Assembly: GCA_965242595.1 (NCBI GenBank)
Contig: OZ251464.1
Coordinates: forward strand, 1,178,001-1,242,000
DNA from: SP197 sp965242595
GTDB lineage: Bacteria > Pseudomonadota > Alphaproteobacteria > SP197
DNA length: 64,000 bases
Direction: 5' to 3'
The notes beneath the pieces are model-generated. The model did no database searches, had not been told where the DNA came from, and saw only the letters and a list, made by a program, of their open reading frames with translations. The position numbers were made by a program, and so were the translations under genes. This document shows positions 55,137 through 62,714 of this stretch, piece by piece. The first letter of the stretch is position 1; every line of letters starts with the position of its first letter.

Positions 55137-56097
55137 CCGCCAGGCCATAGGCGGCGGCGCTGGCCACGCCCCGGTGGAAACGCAGCCGGGCGAGATAGGC
55201 CCGGGGATCTTTGGGCTGCACCAGGGCGCCATCCACCGGGTGGAGGCGGTCGTAAAGGCGGGTCAGCAGAAAGCGCAGCGCCGCGCCGCGGGCCAGCAGC
55301 GGCAGGGCCTGGAGCTCGCCCGCCTCGAACGGGCGCACCCGGCGATAGGCATGGAGCAGCGCCCGCGCCTTGGTGACGTTGAACTCGCGGGCGTGCTCGA
55401 AGCACCAGGCGTTGAGGCAGATCGCCACGTCGTAGGCGAACAGGTCGTTGCAGGCGAAGTAGAAATCGATCAGCCCGGTCAGCGCGCCGCCCTCGAAAAA
55501 GGCGTTGTCGCGAAACAGGTCGGCATGGATGACGCCGGCGGGCAAATCCCGGGGCCAGCCCGCCTCCATGGCCGCGATCTCGCCCGCGATCTCGCCCGCC
55601 AGGCCCGCCTCGATGCGGTCGGCATCGCGGCCGCAGCGCTCCGCCAGGCGCCGCCAACCTGCCAGGGAAAGGTCGTTCGCCCGTCCGATGGCGAAATCCG
55701 CCCCTTTCAGATGCATGTCGGCCAGGGCGCGCCCGACACCGGCGCAATGCTCCACCCGCGCGCGCGAGGGCGAGACGCCCTTCAGAAAGCTGACCAGGGC
55801 GGCCGGGCGCCCGTTCAGCTGCTTCAGCGCGATGCCGTTGCGGTCGCCGATGGGGGTGGGGCAGGGCACGCCGCGCGCCGCCAGATGCTCCATCAGCCCC
55901 AGGAAAAAGGGCAGGTCGCAGGCGGCGACACGCTTCTCGTAAAGGGTAAGGATGAAGGGGCCGGCCTCCGTCATCACGAAATAGTTGCTGTTCTCGATGC
56001 CTTCGGCGATGCCTTTCAGCGACAGCAGGGCGCCCAGGTCGTAATCGGCCAGGAAGGCGGCCAGTTCCTCGGCGGCAACCTCGGTATAGACGGCCAT
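55129..56097 (-). CDS. thrB: Homoserine kinase (ThrB2, choline-kinase-like fold)
   Basis: 322 residues. Phosphorylates homoserine for threonine synthesis, upstream in the pathway of thrC at 31064. Uses the aminoglycoside-phosphotransferase fold: GIENSNYFVMTEAGPFILTLYEKR is the ATP site, and VIHADLFRDNAFF and LTGLIDFYFACNDLFAYDVA hold the catalytic Asp and the metal Asp. The start at 56097 (MAVYTEVAAEEL) is one nucleotide after the ispH stop. A perfect 12-bp duplication (55573-55596) encodes AGEIAGEI. Confidence 0.94.
   Translation of the reverse strand: MAVYTEVAAEELAAFLADYDLGALLSLKGIAEGIENSNYFVMTEAGPFILTLYEKRVAACDLPFFLGLMEHLAARGVPCPTPIGDRNGIALKQLNGRPAALVSFLKGVSPSRARVEHCAGVGRALADMHLKGADFAIGRANDLSLAGWRRLAERCGRDADRIEAGLAGEIAGEIAAMEAGWPRDLPAGVIHADLFRDNAFFEGGALTGLIDFYFACNDLFAYDVAICLNAWCFEHAREFNVTKARALLHAYRRVRPFEAGELQALPLLARGAALRFLLTRLYDRLHPVDGALVQPKDPRAYLARLRFHRGVASAAAYGLADG
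55573..55596 (-). repeat. Perfect 12-bp in-frame duplication in thrB
   Basis: Two identical 12-bp units add four residues (AGEIAGEI) in a surface helix region of ThrB between the ATP site and the catalytic loop. Confidence 0.9.
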
Positions 56098-56098
56098 G

Positions 56099-57085
56099 TC
56101 AGCCGGCCAGGGCGCGGGGCAGCTTGAAGCGCACATCCTCGTGGCGCAGCACCACCTCTTCCACCTCCAGCGCGCGGCGCCGGGCCAGGGCGGCCATGGT
56201 CTCTTCCACCAGCGCCTCCGGGGCCGAGGCCCCGGCCGTGATGCCCAGCGTGGCGACCCCGTCCAGGGCCAGGGCGCCCAGCTCCCCCGCCCGCGCGATC
56301 AGCGCCGCGCGCGTGGCCCCGGCGGCGCGCGCCACCTCCACCAGCCGCAGCGAATTGGAGGAATTGGCGGCGCCGATCACCAGCAGCAGATCGCAGCGGG
56401 GCGCGATCGCCTTCACCGCCTGTTGGCGGTTGGTGGTGGCGTAGCAGATGTCCTGGCGATGCGGCCCGCGAATGGCGGGAAAGCGGCGCCGCAGGCAGGC
56501 GACGATGGCGGCGGTGTCGTCCAGCGAAAGGGTGGTCTGGGTGATATAGGCCAGCTTTTCGCCGTCGCCGGGCGCGAAGGCTTCGGCCTCTTGCACGGAT
56601 TGCACCAGGGCGATGGCGCCTTCGGGCAGCTGGCCCATGGTGCCCACCACTTCGGGATGGCCGGCATGGCCGATCAGCACGATCTCCCGCCCGGCCGCAT
56701 GGTGTTTTTCCGCCTCGCGGTGGACCTTGGAGACCAGCGGGCAGGTGGCGTCCAGCTGGAACAGGCCGCGCCTTGCCGCCGCCGCCGGCACCGCCTTGGG
56801 CACGCCATGGGCGGAAAAGATCACCGGGCGGTCGTCGTCCGGCACATCGTCCAGCTCTTCGACGAACACCGCGCCTTTCGCCTCCAGGGCCGCGACCACG
56901 AAGCGGTTGTGGACGATCTCGTGGCGCACATAAACCGGCGCGCCATAGCGTTGCAGCGCCTTCTCCACGATCTGCACGGCGCGATCGACGCCGGCGCAAA
57001 AGCCCCTGGGGCTGGCCAGCAGCACCTTCAGCGGCGCCAGCCCTTCGCCCCTCTCTTCCGCCTCGCCGCGCTTGCCATGGTTCAT
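56099..57085 (-). CDS. ispH: 4-hydroxy-3-methylbut-2-enyl diphosphate reductase
   Basis: 328-residue iron-sulfur enzyme for the last step of the non-mevalonate isoprenoid pathway. Three cluster cysteines are in SPRGFCAGVDRAV, LDATCPLVSKVH and DICYATTNRQQA. HEIVHNRFVV, FSAHGVP and GHPEVVGTMGQ match the family. The first 18 residues are a charged leader ahead of LKVLLASPRG. First gene of ispH-thrB-rnhA. Confidence 0.96.
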   Translation of the reverse strand: MNHGKRGEAEERGEGLAPLKVLLASPRGFCAGVDRAVQIVEKALQRYGAPVYVRHEIVHNRFVVAALEAKGAVFVEELDDVPDDDRPVIFSAHGVPKAVPAAAARRGLFQLDATCPLVSKVHREAEKHHAAGREIVLIGHAGHPEVVGTMGQLPEGAIALVQSVQEAEAFAPGDGEKLAYITQTTLSLDDTAAIVACLRRRFPAIRGPHRQDICYATTNRQQAVKAIAPRCDLLLVIGAANSSNSLRLVEVARAAGATRAALIARAGELGALALDGVATLGITAGASAPEALVEETMAALARRRALEVEEVVLRHEDVRFKLPRALAG

Positions 57086-57169
57086 GTCGTCTCTTGCCCG
57101 CCGCCGCCGCCGCCCCTATGGTGGCGGCGTTTCCATAGCCGTTCCCGTCGCGCCATGGAAGGAGGAGGG

Positions 57170-57412
57170 ATGAGCGAAGGCGTCGTCGTCGCCCGCAAGA
57201 GCCCCTATAAGGTGGCGCTGAAACAGGGCAAGAAGTATTTCTGGTGCAGCTGCGGTCGCAGCGCCAGCCAGCCGTTCTGCGACGGTTCCCACAAGGGCAG
57301 CGGCCTGCTGCCCGCCATCTTCACGGCCGAGAAGGACGAGGACGCCTGGCTGTGCGGATGCAAGCACACCGAAGGCAGGCCGTTCTGCGACGGCAGCCAC
57401 AACAGCCTGTGA
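57170..57412 (+). CDS. Twin CDGSH iron-sulfur protein
   Basis: 80-residue protein with two CDGSH motifs, each binding a 2Fe-2S cluster by three Cys and one His: CSCGRSASQPFCDGSH and CGCKHTEGRPFCDGSH. Such small proteins may carry electrons or clusters. A GGAGGAGGG site precedes the ATG. The stop overlaps the next gene (GTGA). Confidence 0.92.
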   Translation: MSEGVVVARKSPYKVALKQGKKYFWCSCGRSASQPFCDGSHKGSGLLPAIFTAEKDEDAWLCGCKHTEGRPFCDGSHNSL

Positions 57413-57984
57413 TCGCTGCGCTCTGCGCCCGTCCGGCGGCGGCGCTGCGCCGCGTGGCGGGCGGCCTGCGGCGCCGGGCGCTGCTGGGGGCGCTGCTGGC
57501 GCTGGCCGGCTGCGGCGGCGAGGATGGCGCCTATGTGCTGACCTGCCCCCAGGCGCTGATCGTCGCCGACGCCGCGCGCCTGACCCTCTATGCCCCGGGC
57601 GCGGGGCGCGACCTGCTGGATATGCGCTTCGACGCCTCCATCGCCGCCCTGGACTGGACCTGCGAGTTCTTCCCCGGCGAGAACCGGGTCGATGTCGAGC
57701 TGCGAACGGCGCTGCGGGCGCTGCGCGGGCCTGCGGCCGAGGCGCCGTCGGTCAGCCTGCCGGTCTTCGTCGCCGTCGCGGATCCGCAGGGCCAGCTGCT
57801 GGCCAGGCGCGTCTTTCAGCTGGAGATCGGCTTTCCCGGCGCCGAGGTCGAGGTTGGCCACATCTGGCCCACGCGCCAGAGCCTGCCGCTGGGCCCGGGC
57901 CGGGCGGCGGCGGACTACACCCTTTATGTCGGCTATCGGCTGACCCGCGACCAGCTGGCCGAAGCGCGCGCCGCCGCCCCGTAG
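57409..57984 (+). CDS. Putative lipoprotein coupled to the CDGSH gene
   Basis: 191 residues from a GTG that overlaps the CDGSH stop. The N-terminus is basic (RRVAGGLRRR), then a hydrophobic core and the lipobox LALAGC, so it is probably a lipoprotein. The mature part has no known domain; it looks beta-rich, with two cysteines (LTCPQAL, LDWTCEFF) that could form a disulfide. Convergent with the F0 operon (17 nt). Confidence 0.72.
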   Translation: MIAALCARPAAALRRVAGGLRRRALLGALLALAGCGGEDGAYVLTCPQALIVADAARLTLYAPGAGRDLLDMRFDASIAALDWTCEFFPGENRVDVELRTALRALRGPAAEAPSVSLPVFVAVADPQGQLLARRVFQLEIGFPGAEVEVGHIWPTRQSLPLGPGRAAADYTLYVGYRLTRDQLAEARAAAP

Positions 57985-58001
57985 GGCGGGCCGGCGCCGC
58001 G

Positions 58002-58493
58002 TCAGTGCAGGCGCCTGCCGATGTCGTCTATGGCCCTTTCCACCAGCTCCGCCTGGCGGGCTTCGTCCAGCTTGTCGCCCAGCAGCTTGCGGGCGGCTTT
58101 CAGGGCCAGTTCGGCCGTGGCGGCGCGCAATGCGCGCATGGCGTCGGCTTCGGCCTGGGCGATGCGCTCGTCCGCCAGCCGACGGCGGCGTTCCACCTGA
58201 CGCTCCAGGTCTTCGATGGCGCGTTTCGCCAGCCTGTCCGCCTCCTCCCTGGCCTGGGCCAGAATCGCCTCCACCTCGCGGTCGGCCTCGCGCTGTTTGC
58301 GTTCCTGCGCGGCCAGCAGCTCCTGCGCTTCCTCGCGCAGGCGCCGCGCCTCCTCCAGCTCGCCGGCGATGCGCTTGCCCCGCCTGTCCAGGCCCGCCAG
58401 GGCCATCCTGGAAAGCGGCCTGGCGACCATGGCGATGGCGACGACGAAGGCGACGGCGACCCAGAAGGTCGGGTCTGCGAACAGATGTTCCAT
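58002..58493 (-). CDS. atpF: ATP synthase F0 subunit b
   Basis: 163-residue peripheral stalk subunit. One N-terminal membrane helix (FWVAVAFVVAIAMVA) and a long charged coiled coil (RRGKRIAGELEEARRLREEAQELL and on). One nucleotide after the b' gene. Two b-type subunits are typical of alphaproteobacteria and cyanobacteria. Confidence 0.93.
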   Translation of the reverse strand: MEHLFADPTFWVAVAFVVAIAMVARPLSRMALAGLDRRGKRIAGELEEARRLREEAQELLAAQERKQREADREVEAILAQAREEADRLAKRAIEDLERQVERRRRLADERIAQAEADAMRALRAATAELALKAARKLLGDKLDEARQAELVERAIDDIGRRLH

Positions 58494-58494
58494 G

Positions 58495-58980
58495 TCAGGC
58501 CTCCCCGGCAGCGTCCACCGCCCGCAGCGCCTCGTCCTCGCCGGCCTCGATGCCGGCCAGCTTCGCCGCCGCCAGCCGCGCCGCTTCGGCGGCCATGGGC
58601 ACCAGGCGCTCCATGGCCTCGGCTCTGGCGCTGGCGATGGCCTGCTGCGCCTGGTCGATGCGCTCTGCCAGTTCCGAATCCAGGGCGCGGTTGCGCGTCT
58701 CGGCCGCCTCGCTGCCGGCCTGGGCGGCCCGGGCTACGGCCTGGCGGGCGCGGTCGCGGGCATCGGCAAGGGCCGCCTCATAGGCGGATGCCGCCTGTTC
58801 GGCCTCGCTCCTGGCCCGTTCGGCGGCATCCAGGTCGTTCGCCCGCCGCCGCTGGCGTTCGGCCAGCACGCCGCCGATGCGGGGCAGGGCGATGCGGGCC
58901 ATGGCCAGATAAAGCACGGCAAAGCAGACCGCCAGCCAGAAGACCTGCGGCAGAAAATGCCAGAATTCCAGCTGAGGCAT
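58495..58980 (-). CDS. atpF': ATP synthase F0 subunit b'
   Basis: 161-residue second stalk subunit. Starts MPQLEFWHFLPQVFWLAVCFAVLYLAMA (b'-type N-terminus: QLEFWHFLPQVFWLA) and continues as a coiled coil (ERQRRRANDLDAAERARSEA). Pairs with b to make the asymmetric stalk. 34 nt after atpE. Confidence 0.92.
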   Translation of the reverse strand: MPQLEFWHFLPQVFWLAVCFAVLYLAMARIALPRIGGVLAERQRRRANDLDAAERARSEAEQAASAYEAALADARDRARQAVARAAQAGSEAAETRNRALDSELAERIDQAQQAIASARAEAMERLVPMAAEAARLAAAKLAGIEAGEDEALRAVDAAGEA

Positions 58981-59014
58981 GGGCCGGACCTCGCGCGAAG
59001 CGTGCGGCGCCGGC

Positions 59015-59242
59015 CTAGAACACGAACAGCAGCAGCAGGGCGATCAGCAGGGCATAGAGCGCCACCGCCTCGACCAGCGCGAAGCCGATCCACATGAAGC
59101 CCTGGACATGGCCGGCGGCGGCCGGATTGCGCCCCACCGATGAGATCATGGAGGCGAAGATGTTGCCGATACCGGCCCCCACGCCCCCCAGGCCGATCAC
59201 GGCCAGACCGGCTCCGATCAGCTTTGCAGCTTCAGCATCCAT
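59015..59242 (-). CDS. atpE: ATP synthase F0 subunit c
   Basis: 75-residue ring subunit with two membrane helices. The proton-binding Glu is in FALVEAVALYALL, and the polar loop is in VGRNPAA. A GGAGAGGA-like site precedes the ATG. Sits 87 nt after atpB. Confidence 0.96.
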   Translation of the reverse strand: MDAEAAKLIGAGLAVIGLGGVGAGIGNIFASMISSVGRNPAAAGHVQGFMWIGFALVEAVALYALLIALLLLFVF

Positions 59243-59329
59243 AATCCTTGTCCTCTCCTTGTCTGCGAGGTGGTTCGGGTGGCGGCGCGGCGGCCGCCAG
59301 GGTTCGGCCCATGGTTCGGTGCCCGGCGC

Positions 59330-60085
59330 TCAGTGCATGTGGATGGCGTCGTGCAGATAGATGCAACTCAAAACCGCGAACACATAAGCCTGAAGAAAGG
59401 CGATGGCGAATTCCAGCACGGTCAGCCCCACCACCGCCGCCATGGGAATGGCTGCGGGCACAACATAAAACGCCCCCAGCGGCACCACGAAGCCGGCGAA
59501 CACCTTCAGCATGGTATGGCCGGCGGTAAGGTTGGCGAACAGGCGCAGCCCCAGGCTGACCGGGCGGATGAGGTAGCTCAGCACCTCGATGGGGATCACC
59601 AGCGGCGCCAGAAAGCCCGGCACGCCGGTCGGCAGGAAGAAGTGGAAAAAGCCCAGGCCGTGCCTGACGAAGCCAACCACGGTTACGCCGATGAAGACCG
59701 CCAGCGCCAGGCCGAAGGTGACGACGACCTGGCTGGTGACCGTGAAGCCGTAGGGCAGCATGCCCAGCATGTTGCAGGCCAGCACGAACATGAACAGCGT
59801 GAAGACGAAGGGGAAAAAGGGCCGCCCCTCCTGGCCGACATTGTCGCGCACCATGTTGGCGACGAACTCATAGGCGAGCTCCACCAGGGATTGCATGCGC
59901 CCCGGCACCATGGCGCGCTTGCCGATGAAAACGGTGGTGAAGGCGATCACCAGCGCCGTGGCCGCCATCATCCACACGGCCGAATTGGTCACATCCAGCG
60001 CCAGACCGCCGACATCGATCTCGACCAGGGGCCGCACCGCGAATTGTTCCAGCGGGTTGTGCCCGCCCTGGGATTCAGCCGCCAC
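59330..60085 (-). CDS. atpB: ATP synthase F0 subunit a
   Basis: 251-residue proton channel subunit. The essential Arg is in SLGLRLFANLTAGH; NPLEQFAV at the N-terminus and FGLALAVFIGVTVVGF match. The GTG start at 60085 overlaps atpI by 11 bp, with GAGG just upstream; a start at 60145 would add an unusual Arg-rich leader. Confidence 0.95.
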   Translation of the reverse strand: MAAESQGGHNPLEQFAVRPLVEIDVGGLALDVTNSAVWMMAATALVIAFTTVFIGKRAMVPGRMQSLVELAYEFVANMVRDNVGQEGRPFFPFVFTLFMFVLACNMLGMLPYGFTVTSQVVVTFGLALAVFIGVTVVGFVRHGLGFFHFFLPTGVPGFLAPLVIPIEVLSYLIRPVSLGLRLFANLTAGHTMLKVFAGFVVPLGAFYVVPAAIPMAAVVGLTVLEFAIAFLQAYVFAVLSCIYLHDAIHMH

Positions 60086-60440
60086 GCCCGGCCTCGTTCT
60101 TGCTGCCGCCCAGCGGGGCGCCCGGCAGGCCGCCGCCCGCCCCATGGACCACGCGATAGACGTTCATGAACCCGGCCGCCATGCCCATGATCAGCAGCAG
60201 GATCAGAAACAGGGGCGCGCTGCCCAGCTCCCGATCGAGCCACAGGCCCAGGAACACCGATACGCCCAGGGCGGCCACCAGCTCGATCGCCAGCCGCATG
60301 GCCATGCCATAGCCGGAGGCGGCGGCCCGGCCAGCGGCGGCGGGGCGAGGGCTGGCGCGGGCGGCGGCGATCCGCTCCCGCAGGCCGGGCGCTTCCCCAC
60401 AGCCACCCTCGCGGGCCGGGGAACGGTCATGCTGGGTCAT
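60075..60440 (-). CDS. atpI: ATP synthase protein I (AtpI/AtpZ family)
   Basis: 121-residue assembly-related protein with two membrane helices: MRLAIELVAALGVSVFLGLWL and FLILLLIMGMAAGFMNVYR. The N-terminal 45 residues are hydrophilic, Arg/Ala-rich. First gene of the F0 operon. Its stop overlaps the atpB start. Confidence 0.9.
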   Translation of the reverse strand: MTQHDRSPAREGGCGEAPGLRERIAAARASPRPAAAGRAAASGYGMAMRLAIELVAALGVSVFLGLWLDRELGSAPLFLILLLIMGMAAGFMNVYRVVHGAGGGLPGAPLGGSKNEAGRGG

Positions 60441-60473
60441 GCGAGCGTCCCGCGCGCGAATAGCTACCCTTGC

Positions 60474-60503
60474 AGCCTAGGGTGGCGCCCGCCCGCCCGT
60501 CAA
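60474..60503 (-). promoter_or_regulatory. Candidate sigma-70 promoter of the F0 operon
   Basis: On the minus strand TTGACG (60498-60503), an 18-nt spacer and TAGGCT (60474-60479) lie 34 nt before the atpI start, in the gap after the molybdopterin oxidoreductase gene. The -35 box is close to consensus, the -10 box weaker. Confidence 0.45.
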
Positions 60504-60572
60504 GCTCCACCGCCGCCAGCGCAAAAGCCCACCCGGCCGCGCCAGCCGCAATGTCGCGCCCCATGGCGCGCG

Positions 60573-62666
60573 TCATGCCGGCGACAGCGTCACCTCCACC
60601 GCATGCACGCTGGTGCTGGCGCCCATATCGGTTTTTTGCGGGATGTGCAGCAGGTTGACATTGCTGCCGCCCCGCCCGCCCGGCCAGCGGCTCTTGTCGG
60701 TCAGCAGGGTGCCGGCCGGCACCAGGTCCGCCACCCGCGCGGTCATGGCGAGGCTGCCGGCCCGGTTGGAAAGCACAACCTTCATGCCATCCCGGATGCC
60801 GCGCGCCCGGGCATCCCGGGGGTGAACCGCCACCCAGGGCGCGCCCATCAGTTCGCGGATACGGGGATCGTTGCCATAGCTGGAGTTCATCAGCCATTTC
60901 CCGGCCGGGCTCAGCAGCCGCAGCCGCCCCCCGCCAGGGCGGGGGTCCACCGACGGTTGCGGGATGCGGGGGTGGCCGTCGGCCTCGGCGCGCGCGCTGG
61001 CGATCTCGATCTTGCCGGAGGGCGTCGGGAAGCGTCCCTCGCGCCACAGCACCAGCGCCTCGTCGCCAGCCCGCATCCAGCCCTTTTCCTTCAGCTCCTC
61101 CCAGCCGAACCCCAGCCCGTCCAGGGCGGCGTCGATCAGTTCGCGGTCGCTGCGCAAAAGCTCCGGATCGCGAAATCCCATCGCCCTGGCCAGGCGGCGA
61201 AAGATCTCCTGGTTGGGCAGGCTTTCGCCCATGGGTTCGGCGCAGGCCACCTGGGCGCCGGCCGTCAGGTGGAAATAGCTCCACGAGACGTCGTCGAATT
61301 CCAGAAAGCTGGCGGCGGGCAGGACGATATCGGCATGGTTGACGGTATCGGTGGCAAAGCAATCGATGGCGACGGTGAACAGATCCTCCCGCTCCAGGGC
61401 CGAACGCATCCTGGCCTGGTCCGGATTGGAGGCCAGCGGGTTGCAGTTCCAGACCATATAGGCGCGAAACCGCTCCGGATCGTTCAGCGCCGCCGGCACA
61501 TCCATTTGGCTTATGGTGGGCATCTGACTTATCGTGGGCATCTGGCCGCTGGCAGGCCCCTCCGCCTGCCGCTGCCGGTATTCGGGCGCCGCGCCGCGCC
61601 GCCGGGCGATGCCGGCGCTGTCGTTCAGATAATAGAATCCGGCCCCCGGCTTGCCGATGTTCCCGGTCAGGGCGGGCAGCATGGCGCAGGCGCGGAAAAT
61701 GTTGCCACCCCTGGGCTGGCGTTGCAGGCCCTGGCCCAGCCACAGCAGGGAAGGCGAGGCGCCATAAAGCCGGGCGGCCCGTTCGATCTGCGCCGCATCC
61801 AGGCCGGTCTTTGCCGCCGTCCATGGCGGCGTCGCGGCCGCGATGGCGCCTTCGACTTCGCCATAGCCCAGAACCCGGTCCGCGATCCAGGGCAGGTCCA
61901 GCAGGCCGTCGCGGCGCAGAATGTGGCACATGCCGAAGGCCAGCGCCGCGTCGCTGCCGGGGCGAAGTTGCAGATGCAGGTCGGCCTCGGCGGCGGTGGC
62001 GTGGCGCACCGGATCGATCGCAACCACCTTGGCGCCGCTTTCCTTCAGCCAGTGCCTGTGGGCGTGGGGGGCGCTGTGGCTGGGATTGGCGCCCCAGACC
62101 AGGATGCAGGCGCTGTCCTGGGCCGTGCGCGGATCGAAGCCTGCCAGGCTGGTGCCGAAGACATAGTCCAGGGCGGTGTGGCCGGCGTTGTTGCAGATGG
62201 TGTCGGGCGTGGCCTCGCATGCCCCCAGCCGCGCGAAGAAGCGTTCGGGAAAGCCGTTGGCGATGGTGGAGCAGGTGCCGGTGTAATGGCTGTGGAGGAT
62301 CGTTTCCGGCCCATGGGTCCGCGCGATGGCTGCCAGCCGCTCCGCGATCGCGGCCAGCGCCTCGTCCCAGGTCAGCGGTTCGAAGCGTCCGCTTCCCTTG
62401 GGGCCGGCGCGGCGCAGGGGATGCAGCAGGCGCGCCTCGGGGTCCAGCCAGACGCCGTTATAGGCGATGGCGCATTTTCCGCACAGCGCCCCACGGCTGA
62501 CCGGATGGCCAGGATCCCCCAGCACGCGGGCGATGCGGCCGTCGCGTTTGACCACCGCGATGCCGCACCCGTCGTAGCAATCGCGAGGACAGGTCGTCTT
62601 GACGATCTCGCGTCCGATCCCGTGCCCCTCCCATCGCGGCGCCGCCCCGATGGCGGCCCCATTCAT
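60573..62666 (-). CDS. Molybdopterin-dependent oxidoreductase (DMSO reductase family)
   Basis: 697-residue enzyme of the bis-MGD family. The N-terminal 4Fe-4S site is TTCPRDCYDGCG plus a later Cys in GKCAIAYN. ACILVWGANPSHSAPHAHRHW and the C-terminal VAVHPRDARARGIRDGM domain are typical; LLTDKSRWPGGRGG is near the end. The Mo ligand region is around TGTCSTIANGFP, where a Cys or Ser could coordinate. No Tat signal, so it is probably cytoplasmic, unlike many formate dehydrogenases. Substrate unknown. Next to smc upstream and the F0 operon downstream. An 18-bp duplication adds MPTISQMPTISQ. Confidence 0.88.
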   Translation of the reverse strand: MNGAAIGAAPRWEGHGIGREIVKTTCPRDCYDGCGIAVVKRDGRIARVLGDPGHPVSRGALCGKCAIAYNGVWLDPEARLLHPLRRAGPKGSGRFEPLTWDEALAAIAERLAAIARTHGPETILHSHYTGTCSTIANGFPERFFARLGACEATPDTICNNAGHTALDYVFGTSLAGFDPRTAQDSACILVWGANPSHSAPHAHRHWLKESGAKVVAIDPVRHATAAEADLHLQLRPGSDAALAFGMCHILRRDGLLDLPWIADRVLGYGEVEGAIAAATPPWTAAKTGLDAAQIERAARLYGASPSLLWLGQGLQRQPRGGNIFRACAMLPALTGNIGKPGAGFYYLNDSAGIARRRGAAPEYRQRQAEGPASGQMPTISQMPTISQMDVPAALNDPERFRAYMVWNCNPLASNPDQARMRSALEREDLFTVAIDCFATDTVNHADIVLPAASFLEFDDVSWSYFHLTAGAQVACAEPMGESLPNQEIFRRLARAMGFRDPELLRSDRELIDAALDGLGFGWEELKEKGWMRAGDEALVLWREGRFPTPSGKIEIASARAEADGHPRIPQPSVDPRPGGGRLRLLSPAGKWLMNSSYGNDPRIRELMGAPWVAVHPRDARARGIRDGMKVVLSNRAGSLAMTARVADLVPAGTLLTDKSRWPGGRGGSNVNLLHIPQKTDMGASTSVHAVEVTLSPA
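61507..61542 (-). repeat. 18-bp tandem duplication in the molybdopterin oxidoreductase gene
   Basis: Two 18-bp units (61507-61524, 61525-61542) with a few mismatches encode M-P-T-I-S-Q twice in a Gln/Pro-rich loop. The loop seems extended over typical family members. Confidence 0.88.
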
Positions 62667-62714
62667 GCTATCCCACCCTCGCCGGCGCGCAAGCCCACCG
62701 CCCCCGGCCTGCCG

